From: a virus
Direction: 5' to 3' (one strand)
IMG/VR virus record: IMGVR_UViG_3300042923_000275
Coordinates: 1-64,000 of that record
Length of the DNA: 64,000 nt
The notes under the pieces were generated by a model, which saw only the letters and a program-made list of their open reading frames with translations, made no database searches and had not been told where the DNA came from. Positions 35,434 to 44,412 of the stretch are shown here, piece by piece. The position numbers were made by a program, and so were the translations under genes. Numbering within the stretch: position 1 is the stretch's first letter; each line of letters begins with the position of its first letter.

Positions 35434-35946
35434 ATGGAGTTGGAATGCATTTTCGTAACGTCTGGTCGTCATCCCGAAACTGAAAAACTCATATGCAAGG
35501 CAACTGGTGGTATGTATAGCCATGCGGCGTGTCGTATTATGATTGAGGGCAAACCAAGGATTATAGAGGCGACAATGGACAGAGGTGTCCATATTTCTGA
35601 TGGTTCTATATTCGACGATTGTGAGACCATACAGATTATACCGTTTCAAATAACAGAAGCACAGAGGTTAGCAATAATCGACAAGGCATTTGAACTCGTT
35701 GGAAAGCCATATGGCAGAGATGATTGCATTATCGGTGGAACTATGGATGTTCTAGGCGAAGGTCCGGCGTCAATTGCAGAACATATATTCGGAGATGACG
35801 GTACGGAGAACTGTAGTTCAACTCTAGCTCAGTTAATTCGTGTTCTGTTTCACGATTTCGCCATCAATATTCACTCGTCCAAACTGACACCAGAAGCTGT
35901 ACGCTCTAGGGTCGAAATATTACATAGGGAGGCGCTTTGTCATTGA
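35434..35946 (+). CDS. Papain-fold NlpC/P60-like (YiiX-type) protein
   Basis: The sequence pattern ICKATGGMYSHAACRI (His), later VGKPYGRDDC and TENCSSTLAQL (Cys) is that of permuted NlpC/P60 (YiiX/YebB-like) hydrolases. It lies in the lysis cassette after an intergenic gap of 147 nt that holds only a repeated GACGGCCTCG and short inverted repeats. It may cut lipids or peptides of the envelope, adding to lysis. Confidence 0.65.
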   Translation: MELECIFVTSGRHPETEKLICKATGGMYSHAACRIMIEGKPRIIEATMDRGVHISDGSIFDDCETIQIIPFQITEAQRLAIIDKAFELVGKPYGRDDCIIGGTMDVLGEGPASIAEHIFGDDGTENCSSTLAQLIRVLFHDFAINIHSSKLTPEAVRSRVEILHREALCH

Positions 35947-36371
35947 TAAGAAGACTATGGGTATTCTTGCTTGTCTGCTCATTGTTGCTGTTGTCGTCTG
36001 GTATATGTTCGGCGCGGGAGTACATGATCACAGACCAAGAACTGACCAGATTGGAAACTATATTTCAACAGCTGGAACTCAACAACAAGACGCGATTAGC
36101 GACCTCAGAGAAGGTCAAGCAGGACTTAAAATCTCAGAGGATTCAGCTGGAAGAATATCAAAAGGAATTGGAGGAATTGCGCACTCAATTGAGAAAATCG
36201 AGTCTGAAATCGGATCAGGCGATGATAAAACTAGAGATGACGCAAGTCTTATTGAAGAATGCCAACGAATCGCTAGACAAATTAGAGCGAGAGATGAGAT
36301 CAAAGAATAGGAAGTTAACATTCCAACGAGATTTTCTATTTGCTGGTCTGATTTGGGCGTTGGTGAAATAA
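35937..36371 (+). CDS. Secreted coiled-coil protein, spanin-like
   Basis: A 144-aa protein (TTG start) with an N-terminal hydrophobic signal or anchor (VFLLVCSLLLLSSGICSA) followed by a long coiled coil (residues 33-130) and a hydrophobic C-terminal end (FLFAGLIWALVK). Such a layout fits a periplasm-spanning lysis protein. It overlaps almost completely, in another frame, with the 117-aa gene. There is no classical lipobox, though SGIC lies near the signal end. Confidence 0.55.
   Translation: MSLIRRLWVFLLVCSLLLLSSGICSAREYMITDQELTRLETIFQQLELNNKTRLATSEKVKQDLKSQRIQLEEYQKELEELRTQLRKSSLKSDQAMIKLEMTQVLLKNANESLDKLEREMRSKNRKLTFQRDFLFAGLIWALVK
35957..36310 (+). CDS. Overlapping membrane-anchored protein, spanin-like
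   Basis: This 117-aa frame lies within the 144-aa gene in a different phase. It begins with a clear membrane anchor (ILACLLIVAVVVWYMF) and continues as a polar helix (LIEECQRIARQIRAR near the end). Two overlapping frames that both start with a hydrophobic anchor recall Rz/Rz1 spanins. One of the two frames could still be chance, because a helical frame constrains the other. Confidence 0.5.
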   Translation: MGILACLLIVAVVVWYMFGAGVHDHRPRTDQIGNYISTAGTQQQDAISDLREGQAGLKISEDSAGRISKGIGGIAHSIEKIESEIGSGDDKTRDDASLIEECQRIARQIRARDEIKE

Positions 36372-36380
36372 TAAATTAGG

Positions 36381-36412
36381 ACCCCAAGGTTCTATTCGCC
36401 TTGGGGTTTTTT
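36381..36412 (+). terminator. Intrinsic terminator of the late operon
   Basis: ACCCCAAGG and CCTTGGGGT form a 9-bp stem with a 9-nt loop followed by six T. It ends the rightward structural-lysis operon. Its DNA also encodes the last residues (KKPQGE) of the convergent sigma-like gene on the other strand. Confidence 0.92.
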
Positions 36413-36907
36413 CATATTCGTTAGCTTCTCAAATTTCTTGCCTACCCTACTCATTATGTTATTTACTCTACCATGGTGGATACCTAGCATGTCGGCGACA
36501 TCTCTATATGAGAATGCTTTATCTTTAATTAATAGGAATACCTCCTTCTCTCGTGGTGATAACACTGCTAAATATTCCTTTATTATCTCATTGTCCTCAG
36601 GATCATGGTCATCTCTCCTATGTAGAAAGTCGCACGAGCATCCAAATATCCTACTCATCATGTCTGGTTCCATCAGAATTTCGCGTTGTTCTGTGGCCCA
36701 TTTGGTAACTTTATGTATTCTATCTGGATATTTCCTTTGCTCTATATATCGTATGATGAAGCCAATATCTTGAAGCATTGTATTAATATGGCATAGGTCG
36801 TAATTTTCTTCAGGTGATCGTCGGTTCTCCGGTATTCCCTGTATTCGATCTCTGGCTGCCTCGACTATTCTATGCGTTCTTCTGTACTGACGTAGTAATT
36901 CTTTCAT
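36392..36907 (-). CDS. Sigma-70 region 4-like transcription regulator
   Basis: The C-terminal domain (LSPREKEVFLLIKDKAFSYRD, then VADMLGIHHGRVNNIMSRV) is a sigma region 4 helix-turn-helix, as in ArpU-like late regulators. The first 110 residues are helical and lack a sigma region 2 motif. It is last in the leftward replication operon, facing the late genes, so it may act as late gene activator. The target promoter is unknown. Confidence 0.75.
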   Translation of the reverse strand: MKELLRQYRRTHRIVEAARDRIQGIPENRRSPEENYDLCHINTMLQDIGFIIRYIEQRKYPDRIHKVTKWATEQREILMEPDMMSRIFGCSCDFLHRRDDHDPEDNEIIKEYLAVLSPREKEVFLLIKDKAFSYRDVADMLGIHHGRVNNIMSRVGKKFEKLTNMKKPQGE

Positions 36908-37046
36908 TCTCTACCACTTCCTTCAGTACGTTCGTCACCTTGTTCATCCTTGCGTCCAATTCCTCCATTTCCATGCTGTCGGCCTTGCCTTCAAGTATTA
37001 GTTGTTGCTTCCTTGCCAGTAGTCTGTTGAATAGCATCATTGGCAT
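36870..37046 (-). CDS. Small helical protein, 58 aa
   Basis: The ATG (MPMMLFNRLLARKQQLILEG) lies 11 nt after GGAGG and the frame overlaps the start of the sigma-like gene. The product is a single amphipathic helix with a Lys/Glu pattern, possibly a coiled coil. Function unknown; it may associate with the regulator. Confidence 0.5.
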   Translation of the reverse strand: MPMMLFNRLLARKQQLILEGKADSMEMEELDARMNKVTNVLKEVVENERITTSVQKNA

Positions 37047-37137
37047 TGTTGATCATACCTCCACTCACTATGTTGGTTACTCTACCTCCAAATATCTCTA
37101 TGATATATCTCACACACGGTTTATCCCATATAAGCAT
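36991..37137 (-). CDS. Small hypothetical protein, 48 aa
   Basis: It starts 7 nt after the dnaE stop codon (MLIWDKPCVRYIIEIFGG) and overlaps the 58-aa gene. The C-terminal half is polar (NNANDAIQQTTGKEATTNT). No family recognised. Support is from spacing and lack of other coding frames. Confidence 0.45.
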   Translation of the reverse strand: MLIWDKPCVRYIIEIFGGRVTNIVSGGMINNANDAIQQTTGKEATTNT

Positions 37138-37143
37138 CTCAAA

Positions 37144-39720
37144 TCACCATCCATACGATATTTTATTGGTTCCTATAAATGCTTCCACGGCTGACACAAA
37201 CGATGTTGTTACCGATATCATACATTGTGTCATTATCTCTACTTCCTCCTCTCCTGTGTGTACCAATATGTTCACTACTGTATTTCCTGTGCTACATTCA
37301 CATTCGTGTTTGAGTGCGGCCAATGTCATCAGGTGTGGTGTTAATCCTAGATCGATCAATACGGATCTACAGTATACGTTATTTCTTTCTATCACGGCTA
37401 TGTCAGACATTACCAATCCCGTTTTACCCATATATTCGTTATACCTTCCTTTAATTACCACCATCTTTCCTTCTGCGTTCTTAATGATGCTATCGTACTG
37501 CCTAAATACGTCGCTAAACACGGTGCAATCGAAGCTAGTGTTCTCTGATTCTACGGTAATGAACGCCATCTGTCCTTTCTTCGACTGTTGTACACGTACC
37601 GTTTTTAGGATGCCAGCGATGCCCTTATCGTAATCGCCGAATTGATCGAATCGAGTAGTCGCGCCGAATCTACGAATATGTTCATCGGCTGTACTGAATG
37701 GCGTGCCGGATACATAGAAATTCAATAACTCTTTCTCGTGTTGGATCTTGTCCTCTTGACACATAGGTTTGATGATATCTGGTTGTATATACTTCTTATT
37801 ATATCTCGATTCCAACTCATCTATGAGGTATGCTCTATCATCAAATATGTCAAATGCCCCAGATAATATTAGTGTCTTCTTCGCCGCTGAGTTACACTCC
37901 TTGGGAGCCATACGGTCGCAAAAATCCTCGAAACTCCTAAAGTAGCCACTCGCATTTCTTTCCTTAATAATTGCCTGTACCGTCTTTCCGCCTATGCCCT
38001 TGATACCAGTGAGACCAAACCGCACTGCGAAGTTATCAACCTGGAACCCAGTATAACTGTAGTTTATATGTGGCGGTAATAGTGGTATTCCCAATGATTT
38101 GATCTCGCCTATCACGTTTGCCAGTTTATCATTTGTGTCTAAGAATGAGTTCGCCTCGGCGGACATATATTCCATTGGATAATAACACTTCAGATATGCG
38201 GTACGATATGTAATGAGTGCATATGCCGTACTATGTGATTTGTTGAAGCCGTATCGTGCGAATGTCTCTATCTGGTGCGCTACGTCCTCCACGATCGACT
38301 TATCGTATCTCTTCTCAATAGCCCTATCTATGAATTTCCCTTTCTCCTTTGCCATTAGATCCTTGTCTTTTTTACCCATTGCCTTTCTCAGTTTGTCTGC
38401 TTCTGCGGCTGAATATCCAGCCATCACCATCGATATTCTCATGACCTGTTCCTGATATAGTATTACTCCCCATGTGGGTTTCAATATTAGCTCCAGATCA
38501 GGATGTTGGTAAGTAACCACCTCACGGCCTAACTTGCGGTCGATATATATCTTATCCATCTTCGCATCTAATGGGCCGGGACGATATAGAGCCAATAATG
38601 CAATTATATCATTGAATGATGATATGTGCATCCTCTTTACTACCGATGTGATACCCTGACCCTCTAATTGAAATACCGATCTGGTCTTACCATTTCTAAG
38701 CATCTTATATACGTTAGGATCTTCTAGATTTATATCCTGTATAGTGAAATTTGGTTCATGTTTCCTTATTGTCTTGACAGTCTCTGCTATTACTGATAGT
38801 GTACGCAAACCTAGTATGTCCATTTTTAGTAATCCAGCTTCTTCTGCATCATGTTTGTCTAGCTGAACAGTCATATGTGATGAGTCTACTTCTGCGGCAT
38901 CTTTCTTTCCTTTGGCGAACAACGGTACCAGAGTAGCCACTGGGACATCGCAGATTATGACACCTGCGGCATGCTTCGATTCATTACGGTGCAATCCCTC
39001 TAGTTTCAGACATGTTTCCCAGAATCTTGGGTAACGCGAATTGATGTTGTCTACCAATTTACGGAAATCTGCGTATTGCTCGTAGATATCGGTGATAGTG
39101 GTATCGTCATCCTCCTCCTCTTCATTAGGAGTGACATCCTTTATGCGGTTTACTTCATCCCACCCTATCTTCATTACTTTTCCGACGTTCTCTAGCAATG
39201 AATTGCGTTTCAGAGTACCGTATGTCATAATCTGTGCCACGTAATCAGAACCATATCTCTGGATTATGTAATCGACTACTTCTCCTCTGCGGTACTGACA
39301 GAAGTCAATATCAACATCAGGCATCTCTGGGCGCTCAGGATTCAGAAAACGCTCGAAGATCAGGTCATATTCTAGAGGGTCAAATTCCGTTATTCCTAAA
39401 CAGTATGCCACCACCGCACCGCCAGCAGAGCCACGTCCAGGACCGACTGGTATATCACGGAGCCTAGCGGCATTGATCAGGTCCCATACGATCAGAAAAT
39501 ACGAACTGAAGCCCATGTCGTCTATGACTTTTAGCTCGTAGTCTATCTTATCTCTTAGTTGGGTAGTTATTGTACCATATAATCTTGATGCCCCCTTGTA
39601 TGTGAGGTATCTTAGATAATTCGTCGGATTGTGCATACTTCCCATATCACCAGTAGGTACTTGAGAGATGTTACAACACACATCCTTGGCGTCCTGTTGT
39701 TGTAAGTATGTCTCACTCAT
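37144..39720 (-). CDS. dnaE: DNA polymerase III alpha (DnaE), polymerase part
   Basis: 858 aa. It holds the palm-finger region: VGPGRGSAGGAVVAYCLGIT, FERFLNPERPEMPDVDIDF with catalytic Asp residues near 140, then LLKMDILGLRTLSVI and the helix-hairpin-helix region (GLTGIKGIGGKTVQ). An OB-like part follows. The PHP domain normally at the N-terminus is in the separate upstream gene. The ATG overlaps the stop of that gene (ATGA), behind GGAGCGG. It is the replicative polymerase of this phage. Confidence 0.92.
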   Translation of the reverse strand: MSETYLQQQDAKDVCCNISQVPTGDMGSMHNPTNYLRYLTYKGASRLYGTITTQLRDKIDYELKVIDDMGFSSYFLIVWDLINAARLRDIPVGPGRGSAGGAVVAYCLGITEFDPLEYDLIFERFLNPERPEMPDVDIDFCQYRRGEVVDYIIQRYGSDYVAQIMTYGTLKRNSLLENVGKVMKIGWDEVNRIKDVTPNEEEEDDDTTITDIYEQYADFRKLVDNINSRYPRFWETCLKLEGLHRNESKHAAGVIICDVPVATLVPLFAKGKKDAAEVDSSHMTVQLDKHDAEEAGLLKMDILGLRTLSVIAETVKTIRKHEPNFTIQDINLEDPNVYKMLRNGKTRSVFQLEGQGITSVVKRMHISSFNDIIALLALYRPGPLDAKMDKIYIDRKLGREVVTYQHPDLELILKPTWGVILYQEQVMRISMVMAGYSAAEADKLRKAMGKKDKDLMAKEKGKFIDRAIEKRYDKSIVEDVAHQIETFARYGFNKSHSTAYALITYRTAYLKCYYPMEYMSAEANSFLDTNDKLANVIGEIKSLGIPLLPPHINYSYTGFQVDNFAVRFGLTGIKGIGGKTVQAIIKERNASGYFRSFEDFCDRMAPKECNSAAKKTLILSGAFDIFDDRAYLIDELESRYNKKYIQPDIIKPMCQEDKIQHEKELLNFYVSGTPFSTADEHIRRFGATTRFDQFGDYDKGIAGILKTVRVQQSKKGQMAFITVESENTSFDCTVFSDVFRQYDSIIKNAEGKMVVIKGRYNEYMGKTGLVMSDIAVIERNNVYCRSVLIDLGLTPHLMTLAALKHECECSTGNTVVNILVHTGEEEVEIMTQCMISVTTSFVSAVEAFIGTNKISYGW
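37490..37519 (-). promoter_or_regulatory. Possible internal promoter GTTTAG-N18-CGATAG
   Basis: A near-perfect match to the phage promoter consensus lies inside the 3' part of dnaE, upstream of the small genes and the sigma-like regulator. It could give them separate transcription, but the DNA also codes for DnaE, so a chance match is possible. Confidence 0.35.
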
Positions 39721-40640
39721 ATTGCCGCTCCGTTCCGCTGGTTGATTAGCCAAGCGTTGAAATCATTATCGTCCGTCGGTATCTGGAATTTAGGTAGTCT
39801 GATGTTTCCGTATTCTATTATATCGTCATCGCAACTGTCGACTATATGCTGAGTATTCGATAAATATTCCGGTTTGTAAATCATAGACATTTCCTCTGTG
39901 GTTAATAGATGGTAATTCGTACCATCAAACTTGAATTTCCGTGGGTCTACCAGATTCTGACCTGTACCGATACACAATGCTACATCGTGAGCAAATGCAT
40001 CCTCAGCGTTCAGGTAGTGAGAATCCTGTGTCGCAATGATTGGTATACCATAGTGCTTAGAGAAATATTCATATATGTCAGATACCATTTTCTCCTGTGG
40101 TAGGTCGTGATTCTGCACCTCTAGGTAGAAATCACTACCAAATCTCGATGCATATTTCTCTATAACCGCCTTACATCCATCTATATCCTCTTTGAATATA
40201 AGATTCGCAAATTTACTACCTATACATGCCGTGGTTACTATGATGTTATTACCGTCCATTCCGAATAGTAACTCTTCGTCTATGCGCGGCTTGTAGTAAA
40301 ATCCCTCTTTGAATCCTAATGAACACATCTTAATTAGTTGCTCATATCCCCTACGATTCTTGGCAAGAACTATCAGGTGATGATATACTGATTCACCCTT
40401 CTTCGATGTCTTATCGCTCATACTAATCGGTGCCACATAGAACTCACAGCCGATAATATGTTTGATACCAGCTTCTCTACATTCCTTATTAACCTTCACT
40501 AGAGAATACATGTTACCATGTTCGGTTACAGCTACTGCTTTGTGCCCTATAGATTTGAGTTTATTTACCATTTCCTCTACCTTTATTGCTCCATCGAGCA
40601 GACTGTAGGTAGTATGTACGTGCAAATGCGAAAAATTCAT
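39717..40640 (-). CDS. DNA polymerase III alpha, PHP domain part
   Basis: A 307-aa protein that matches the N-terminal third of DnaE. It has HLHVHTTYSLLDGA with the PHP metal His residues, VTEHGNMYSLVK and later IATQDSHYLNAEDA. It stops after the linker (LPKFQIPTDDND), where intact DnaE continues without a break into the palm. The next gene begins in the overlap. The two products presumably assemble. PHP residues look intact, so proofreading or structural metal binding is possible. Confidence 0.9.
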   Translation of the reverse strand: MNFSHLHVHTTYSLLDGAIKVEEMVNKLKSIGHKAVAVTEHGNMYSLVKVNKECREAGIKHIIGCEFYVAPISMSDKTSKKGESVYHHLIVLAKNRRGYEQLIKMCSLGFKEGFYYKPRIDEELLFGMDGNNIIVTTACIGSKFANLIFKEDIDGCKAVIEKYASRFGSDFYLEVQNHDLPQEKMVSDIYEYFSKHYGIPIIATQDSHYLNAEDAFAHDVALCIGTGQNLVDPRKFKFDGTNYHLLTTEEMSMIYKPEYLSNTQHIVDSCDDDIIEYGNIRLPKFQIPTDDNDFNAWLINQRNGAAI

Positions 40641-40662
40641 TCCTCTCCACCTCCTGTATAAA

Positions 40663-40706
40663 TATAGTAAGTGCGCCGCTCGGACGCTAAATCCAAACGG
40701 CGCACT
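40663..40706 (-). promoter_or_regulatory. Hairpin with embedded weak promoter
   Basis: AGTGCGCCG and CGGCGCACT form a 9-bp stem between dUTPase and the PHP gene, followed by TTACTATATTTAT, probably a weak terminator. Its loop contains ATTTAG; ACTATA lies 18 nt further. This resembles the phage promoter with a changed -10. It may end dUTPase transcripts and start polymerase transcripts. Confidence 0.45.
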
Positions 40707-40718
40707 CAGAACGGTTGC

Positions 40719-41294
40719 TTATTTACCCGACGAACCAAATCCGGTGTCACCACGTTCCGATTTACTCAGTTCATCTACCTCTTCGATTGGCGGTACACAT
40801 CTGAAATGAAATATCACTTGCGCGTATCTCTCTCCTGCGATAATCCGTATAGGGACCTCACCGAGGTTAATCATAACGGCCTTCAGTTCACCACGGTATC
40901 CGGTATCGATCGTACCAGTAACGACGTGGAATTTCGGCATGTTTGATTCATCGTTGGCAAATTTCCTCAGGCGTAGTTTCAGTTTCTCCCATAGGCTATA
41001 TCGGTTGATCATCGCCCTTAATTCATTATCTTCCCATCTAGATGCACTCGATCTACCCTCTATAGTAGCCCACAGGTGTTCAGGTATTTCTAATGAGATA
41101 CCGGTCGATACAGTGCGTCTCTCACCCGGCATTATGATCATATCTTCGGTACACGGTAGATCGTATCCTACGTCACCGTCTTTCTTGATCTTGATCAGAT
41201 CATATATTTTGGCCTTCTCGTCCCTCTTCACCTTTACTGGCTTTGCGTTTACTAGCTGATACAATGCCTGTATCATTAGTGAGGAATTATCCAT
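40719..41294 (-). CDS. dut: dUTPase (trimeric type)
   Basis: All five motifs are present: DVGYDL, GRSSAS, GTIDTGYRGELKAVM, GERYAQVIF and the C-terminal RGDTGFGSSG. At 191 aa it is longer than the usual 150 because of an insertion around residues 90-115 (NRYSLWEKLKLRLRKFANDE). It turns dUTP into dUMP, keeping uracil out of DNA and supplying ThyX. It is in the operon with nrdD/nrdG. Confidence 0.92.
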   Translation of the reverse strand: MDNSSLMIQALYQLVNAKPVKVKRDEKAKIYDLIKIKKDGDVGYDLPCTEDMIIMPGERRTVSTGISLEIPEHLWATIEGRSSASRWEDNELRAMINRYSLWEKLKLRLRKFANDESNMPKFHVVTGTIDTGYRGELKAVMINLGEVPIRIIAGERYAQVIFHFRCVPPIEEVDELSKSERGDTGFGSSGK

Positions 41295-41296
41295 CG

Positions 41297-43180
41297 TTAC
41301 TTGCCTCCGATATTCTTAAATTTTCTATATACGAAGTCTAATGTACGCCGTGCCTCACTCCACTTCGATACCATACTGAAATACCCAATGATTCGTGTAA
41401 CCCAATCCTGGATTTCGGCTCCGCATTCGGCGCAGGTACCATCATTGCCGACCATAGACGAGTGTCCGTTGGCGCAGATACCGAATCCAAAATTGACACC
41501 GAGATGTTCGACACCGACTGATGCATGAAACTCAATCATATGTAGCATCTGTGTCTCGGACATCTTATCCTTGATATTCTGGTGCAATATTCCGCCACCA
41601 GATAGCATACTCATAAACTTCCCGGTTAGTACTGCCCTTTTGGTAATCGTGGCATCGACAATTAGTGGTATGTATTGATTACTATATAGGTCGTATTTCA
41701 TTCCATATAGGATTCTGTCGGCCCTTGCCAGCGTAACACACGCACTTTCTCCAGGGATTTCTTCGACATTGAAGCTATATCCACTGCGGTTGCTGAACAT
41801 CGTGGCCTTCATCTCGATGAATTCTAATACCCTAGTGGTAAATTGTTCACCGTCCGGTGTGAGTATATTATGTCCCATCAGTTCACACATTTCATAGATT
41901 CCGGTGATGCCGATGGTGGAAAACAACTGGTTGATGTTGAACCATTCTACTGGCTTACTGAAGAATGTTAGGAATCCCTGTCGGATACGACGCGCCAATA
42001 TTCCATCACGATGAACCATTAACAATTTGTAGCATACTTCCAGCTGGTCACTTAACGCCATGAAGAACACATCATCACATTTATCCGATAGATGTGCGAT
42101 TCGTGGCAAATTGAGTGTCACTACGCGGTGTGAACCGATATTCATTCCACCATTACCAAATGAGTCGGCCCTGAACTTCATCTGCTCAAAGCTACTAGAA
42201 TATCTACAGCATGTGGCTAATTTCGCGCCATCATTGATGTAAATATTAAAGCAACCCTTCTTGGCATTGTTCATCGCCGTCCACGACAGAAATTCGCGGT
42301 CCATGATTCTTCTATCTTCGTCCACCATGAGATTAATAGTCATGACCGGGAACCTATATGGTAGGCCAGTTCTCGGATCTCCGCTTGAGAACCATTCGCC
42401 TATGATCTGTTGTACGTGCATTATGTATTCAAGATCGGCCTTCTCGTCGTTAGGCCAATACTTATCTCCGAACAACTTCTCCAAGTTGTATTTATCGAAG
42501 AGGCTGACATTAGTAAATGGTGATTCACCACTTCTGAATGGTTTGTTCATTGAGTGGACGAATCCCTGGAACAGGTTAACTATCTCTTTATCTGACAATG
42601 ATTCCTGTTTGGCGAAGTACGCTAGGTTGATTAACATATCCGATGGTACGGTAGCACCAGCAAATTCTTGAGACATCTTATGGGTACATTCCTTGACTTG
42701 CTCCATGAAACTCTTTGCTGTCTTCGGTGGTAAATCGTGTAATTGCCCATATGGATTACCGGATTGCATGATCATGTCCGTAGAGAATGCCCAACAATAT
42801 GGTACCTGGATCTTAATGCCTGACGGATCATGGAATTTCACATCGCCCGACCAGATACTATACATCAATTCCGTTGCAGTAGCCTCACCATACATCTTCT
42901 TTGCATATCTCCACAACAGATAATACCCTTCAGCCTTCATGACTCCCTTTGCTATTTCCGATGCGTATACAGCTGGTGATTTGTATTCGTTGGAATTTGC
43001 ATTGGCATCGACAGTCATATCAGATATGTTCGACCGGAAGAAGCTGTGTGACATAGCACCTATGTCCATCTTGTCTCTAGATATTCCCTCTAGAGATAAT
43101 AGTTGTTTACCTGCTGGTGTGGCCTCAAATGCGTCATACGCTCTGTCAAACCCTGGTTCAAATGTGAGAGTTATATCCAT
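41297..43180 (-). CDS. nrdD: Anaerobic ribonucleotide reductase, NrdD
   Basis: A 627-aa class III catalytic subunit. It has the core motifs (VPYCWAFSTD, NLPRIA) and a C-terminal zinc region (CANGHSSM ... CAECG) followed by RIIGYFS, which carries the glycyl radical Gly. It makes deoxynucleotides from ribonucleotides, with formate as usual reductant, only without oxygen. The activase NrdG is encoded next to it and overlaps by 10 nt. The N-terminal ATP cone seems reduced. Confidence 0.93.
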   Translation of the reverse strand: MDITLTFEPGFDRAYDAFEATPAGKQLLSLEGISRDKMDIGAMSHSFFRSNISDMTVDANANSNEYKSPAVYASEIAKGVMKAEGYYLLWRYAKKMYGEATATELMYSIWSGDVKFHDPSGIKIQVPYCWAFSTDMIMQSGNPYGQLHDLPPKTAKSFMEQVKECTHKMSQEFAGATVPSDMLINLAYFAKQESLSDKEIVNLFQGFVHSMNKPFRSGESPFTNVSLFDKYNLEKLFGDKYWPNDEKADLEYIMHVQQIIGEWFSSGDPRTGLPYRFPVMTINLMVDEDRRIMDREFLSWTAMNNAKKGCFNIYINDGAKLATCCRYSSSFEQMKFRADSFGNGGMNIGSHRVVTLNLPRIAHLSDKCDDVFFMALSDQLEVCYKLLMVHRDGILARRIRQGFLTFFSKPVEWFNINQLFSTIGITGIYEMCELMGHNILTPDGEQFTTRVLEFIEMKATMFSNRSGYSFNVEEIPGESACVTLARADRILYGMKYDLYSNQYIPLIVDATITKRAVLTGKFMSMLSGGGILHQNIKDKMSETQMLHMIEFHASVGVEHLGVNFGFGICANGHSSMVGNDGTCAECGAEIQDWVTRIIGYFSMVSKWSEARRTLDFVYRKFKNIGGK

Positions 43181-43623
43181 TTACCGTCATCCCCCTTGAC
43201 ATAATACTTCTGATTGCTAGACGCTAAAGGTCCCTCCTTTTTTCTTAACTTATCAATATATGCGCCTGTTTTGATTACATCGCACACATTTTTCACTTTA
43301 TTTGGTATTTGACTTATGGTACTACCTGTATATAGCCACACCTTTTTATTGGTATCCTTTGCCGCTTGAGCTATTTCTATCAACGCATCTACTTGTTCCA
43401 TAGGCTCTCCACCTGTTAATACCACGCACGTCGCGACCTCATTCCTGAACATGTCTGCTATGACGAAATTGACATCGACCTCAGTGCCACTATCCTTTGG
43501 TTGTAATGATTCGTTATGGCACCCAGTACATCCTCTACTACATCCAGCAAAGAAAATTGTGTGGGCCACATTATCTGGCCCACCATTTATCATATCACAA
43601 TCGTCTATACCACCTATGCGCAT
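43171..43623 (-). CDS. nrdG: NrdG activating enzyme (radical SAM)
   Basis: The radical SAM motif CSRGCTGCHN (CxxxCxxC) is near residue 29 and GGEP near 73. The length of 150 aa is usual. It uses S-adenosylmethionine to create the glycyl radical of NrdD. It overlaps nrdD, so the two are made together. Confidence 0.93.
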   Translation of the reverse strand: MRIGGIDDCDMINGGPDNVAHTIFFAGCSRGCTGCHNESLQPKDSGTEVDVNFVIADMFRNEVATCVVLTGGEPMEQVDALIEIAQAAKDTNKKVWLYTGSTISQIPNKVKNVCDVIKTGAYIDKLRKKEGPLASSNQKYYVKGDDGKWI

Positions 43624-44139
43624 TTATATACCCCCATACACATTACATAGATTCACTATTGACTTTGCCATAGATTCAGATGTACTCGCGTGTCTCACTA
43701 TAATATTATAGTTGAGGAAACCACGCAGGGCCAACTCTACTATCCTATGCGTATCGGTGTAGTAGTCGTTCAACCTATGTAATATTATATCGATACTATC
43801 ATCTGCCCGTCCACGATCCGATAGTCGTGATATCGACACGTCGCTGTTGACAACTAAACAAAATATATCACATTTTCCTACCCAATGCGACAACAGTATC
43901 GCCTGTTCTATCGTCCTCGGAAATCCGTCCAGCACGAAACCATTAGGCGAGTGATTATCAATGGCACTTTTTATTTGCCGTCGCATTGCAGATTCGTCAG
44001 CCATCCGACCGATCGGGGTATTCAGTGATCTTGAGATATCTCCCGACGATATATATGATAGGCCGCACTCATTTGCTATTATTTTGCCAACGGTGCTCTT
44101 CCCGGAACCGGGAGGACCAACCAATACTATCTTCATCAT
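43624..44139 (-). CDS. Adenylate kinase-like nucleotide monophosphate kinase
   Basis: The P-loop GPPGSGKST is at residue 8, ISSGD and DGFPRT follow, as in Adk. The LID region is short (RLSDRGRADDS). The ATG overlaps the upstream stop (ATGATG) behind GGAGGAGAAG. The enzyme should phosphorylate a dNMP or NMP. In a PurZ phage dZMP is a possible substrate, although in known cases host guanylate kinase does this; substrate not proven. Confidence 0.8.
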   Translation of the reverse strand: MMKIVLVGPPGSGKSTVGKIIANECGLSYISSGDISRSLNTPIGRMADESAMRRQIKSAIDNHSPNGFVLDGFPRTIEQAILLSHWVGKCDIFCLVVNSDVSISRLSDRGRADDSIDIILHRLNDYYTDTHRIVELALRGFLNYNIIVRHASTSESMAKSIVNLCNVYGGI

Positions 44140-44402
44140 TTTATCTTCTCCTCCAGTATGCATATCGCTCCGCCAACCGTTACCCCGTATTTGATGACTA
44201 CGCACTCATCCTCGATGTCTCTGACGAATAGGTAGTTATCATCTTCCTCTTTCAATAACTCCATTCGGTTTATAATGCCATCGAACATAACGTTTGCTAT
44301 CTCTTTGACACATTCCTTCTGTGTGTCCGACTCATTGAATAATCTCTGACTGTTTCTGAGGTATTTGATCAGGCCACACACTGATATCTGCGATCTGGGC
44401 AT
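44136..44402 (-). CDS. Hypothetical protein, 88 aa
   Basis: A small alpha/beta protein between primase-helicase and kinase genes. The N-terminal PRSQISVCGLIKYLRN is followed by acidic stretches (LLKEEDDNYLFVRDIEDE). Its stop overlaps the kinase start, so it is coupled to that gene. No family recognised. Confidence 0.6.
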   Translation of the reverse strand: MPRSQISVCGLIKYLRNSQRLFNESDTQKECVKEIANVMFDGIINRMELLKEEDDNYLFVRDIEDECVVIKYGVTVGGAICILEEKIK

Positions 44403-44412
44403 ATATATCCTC

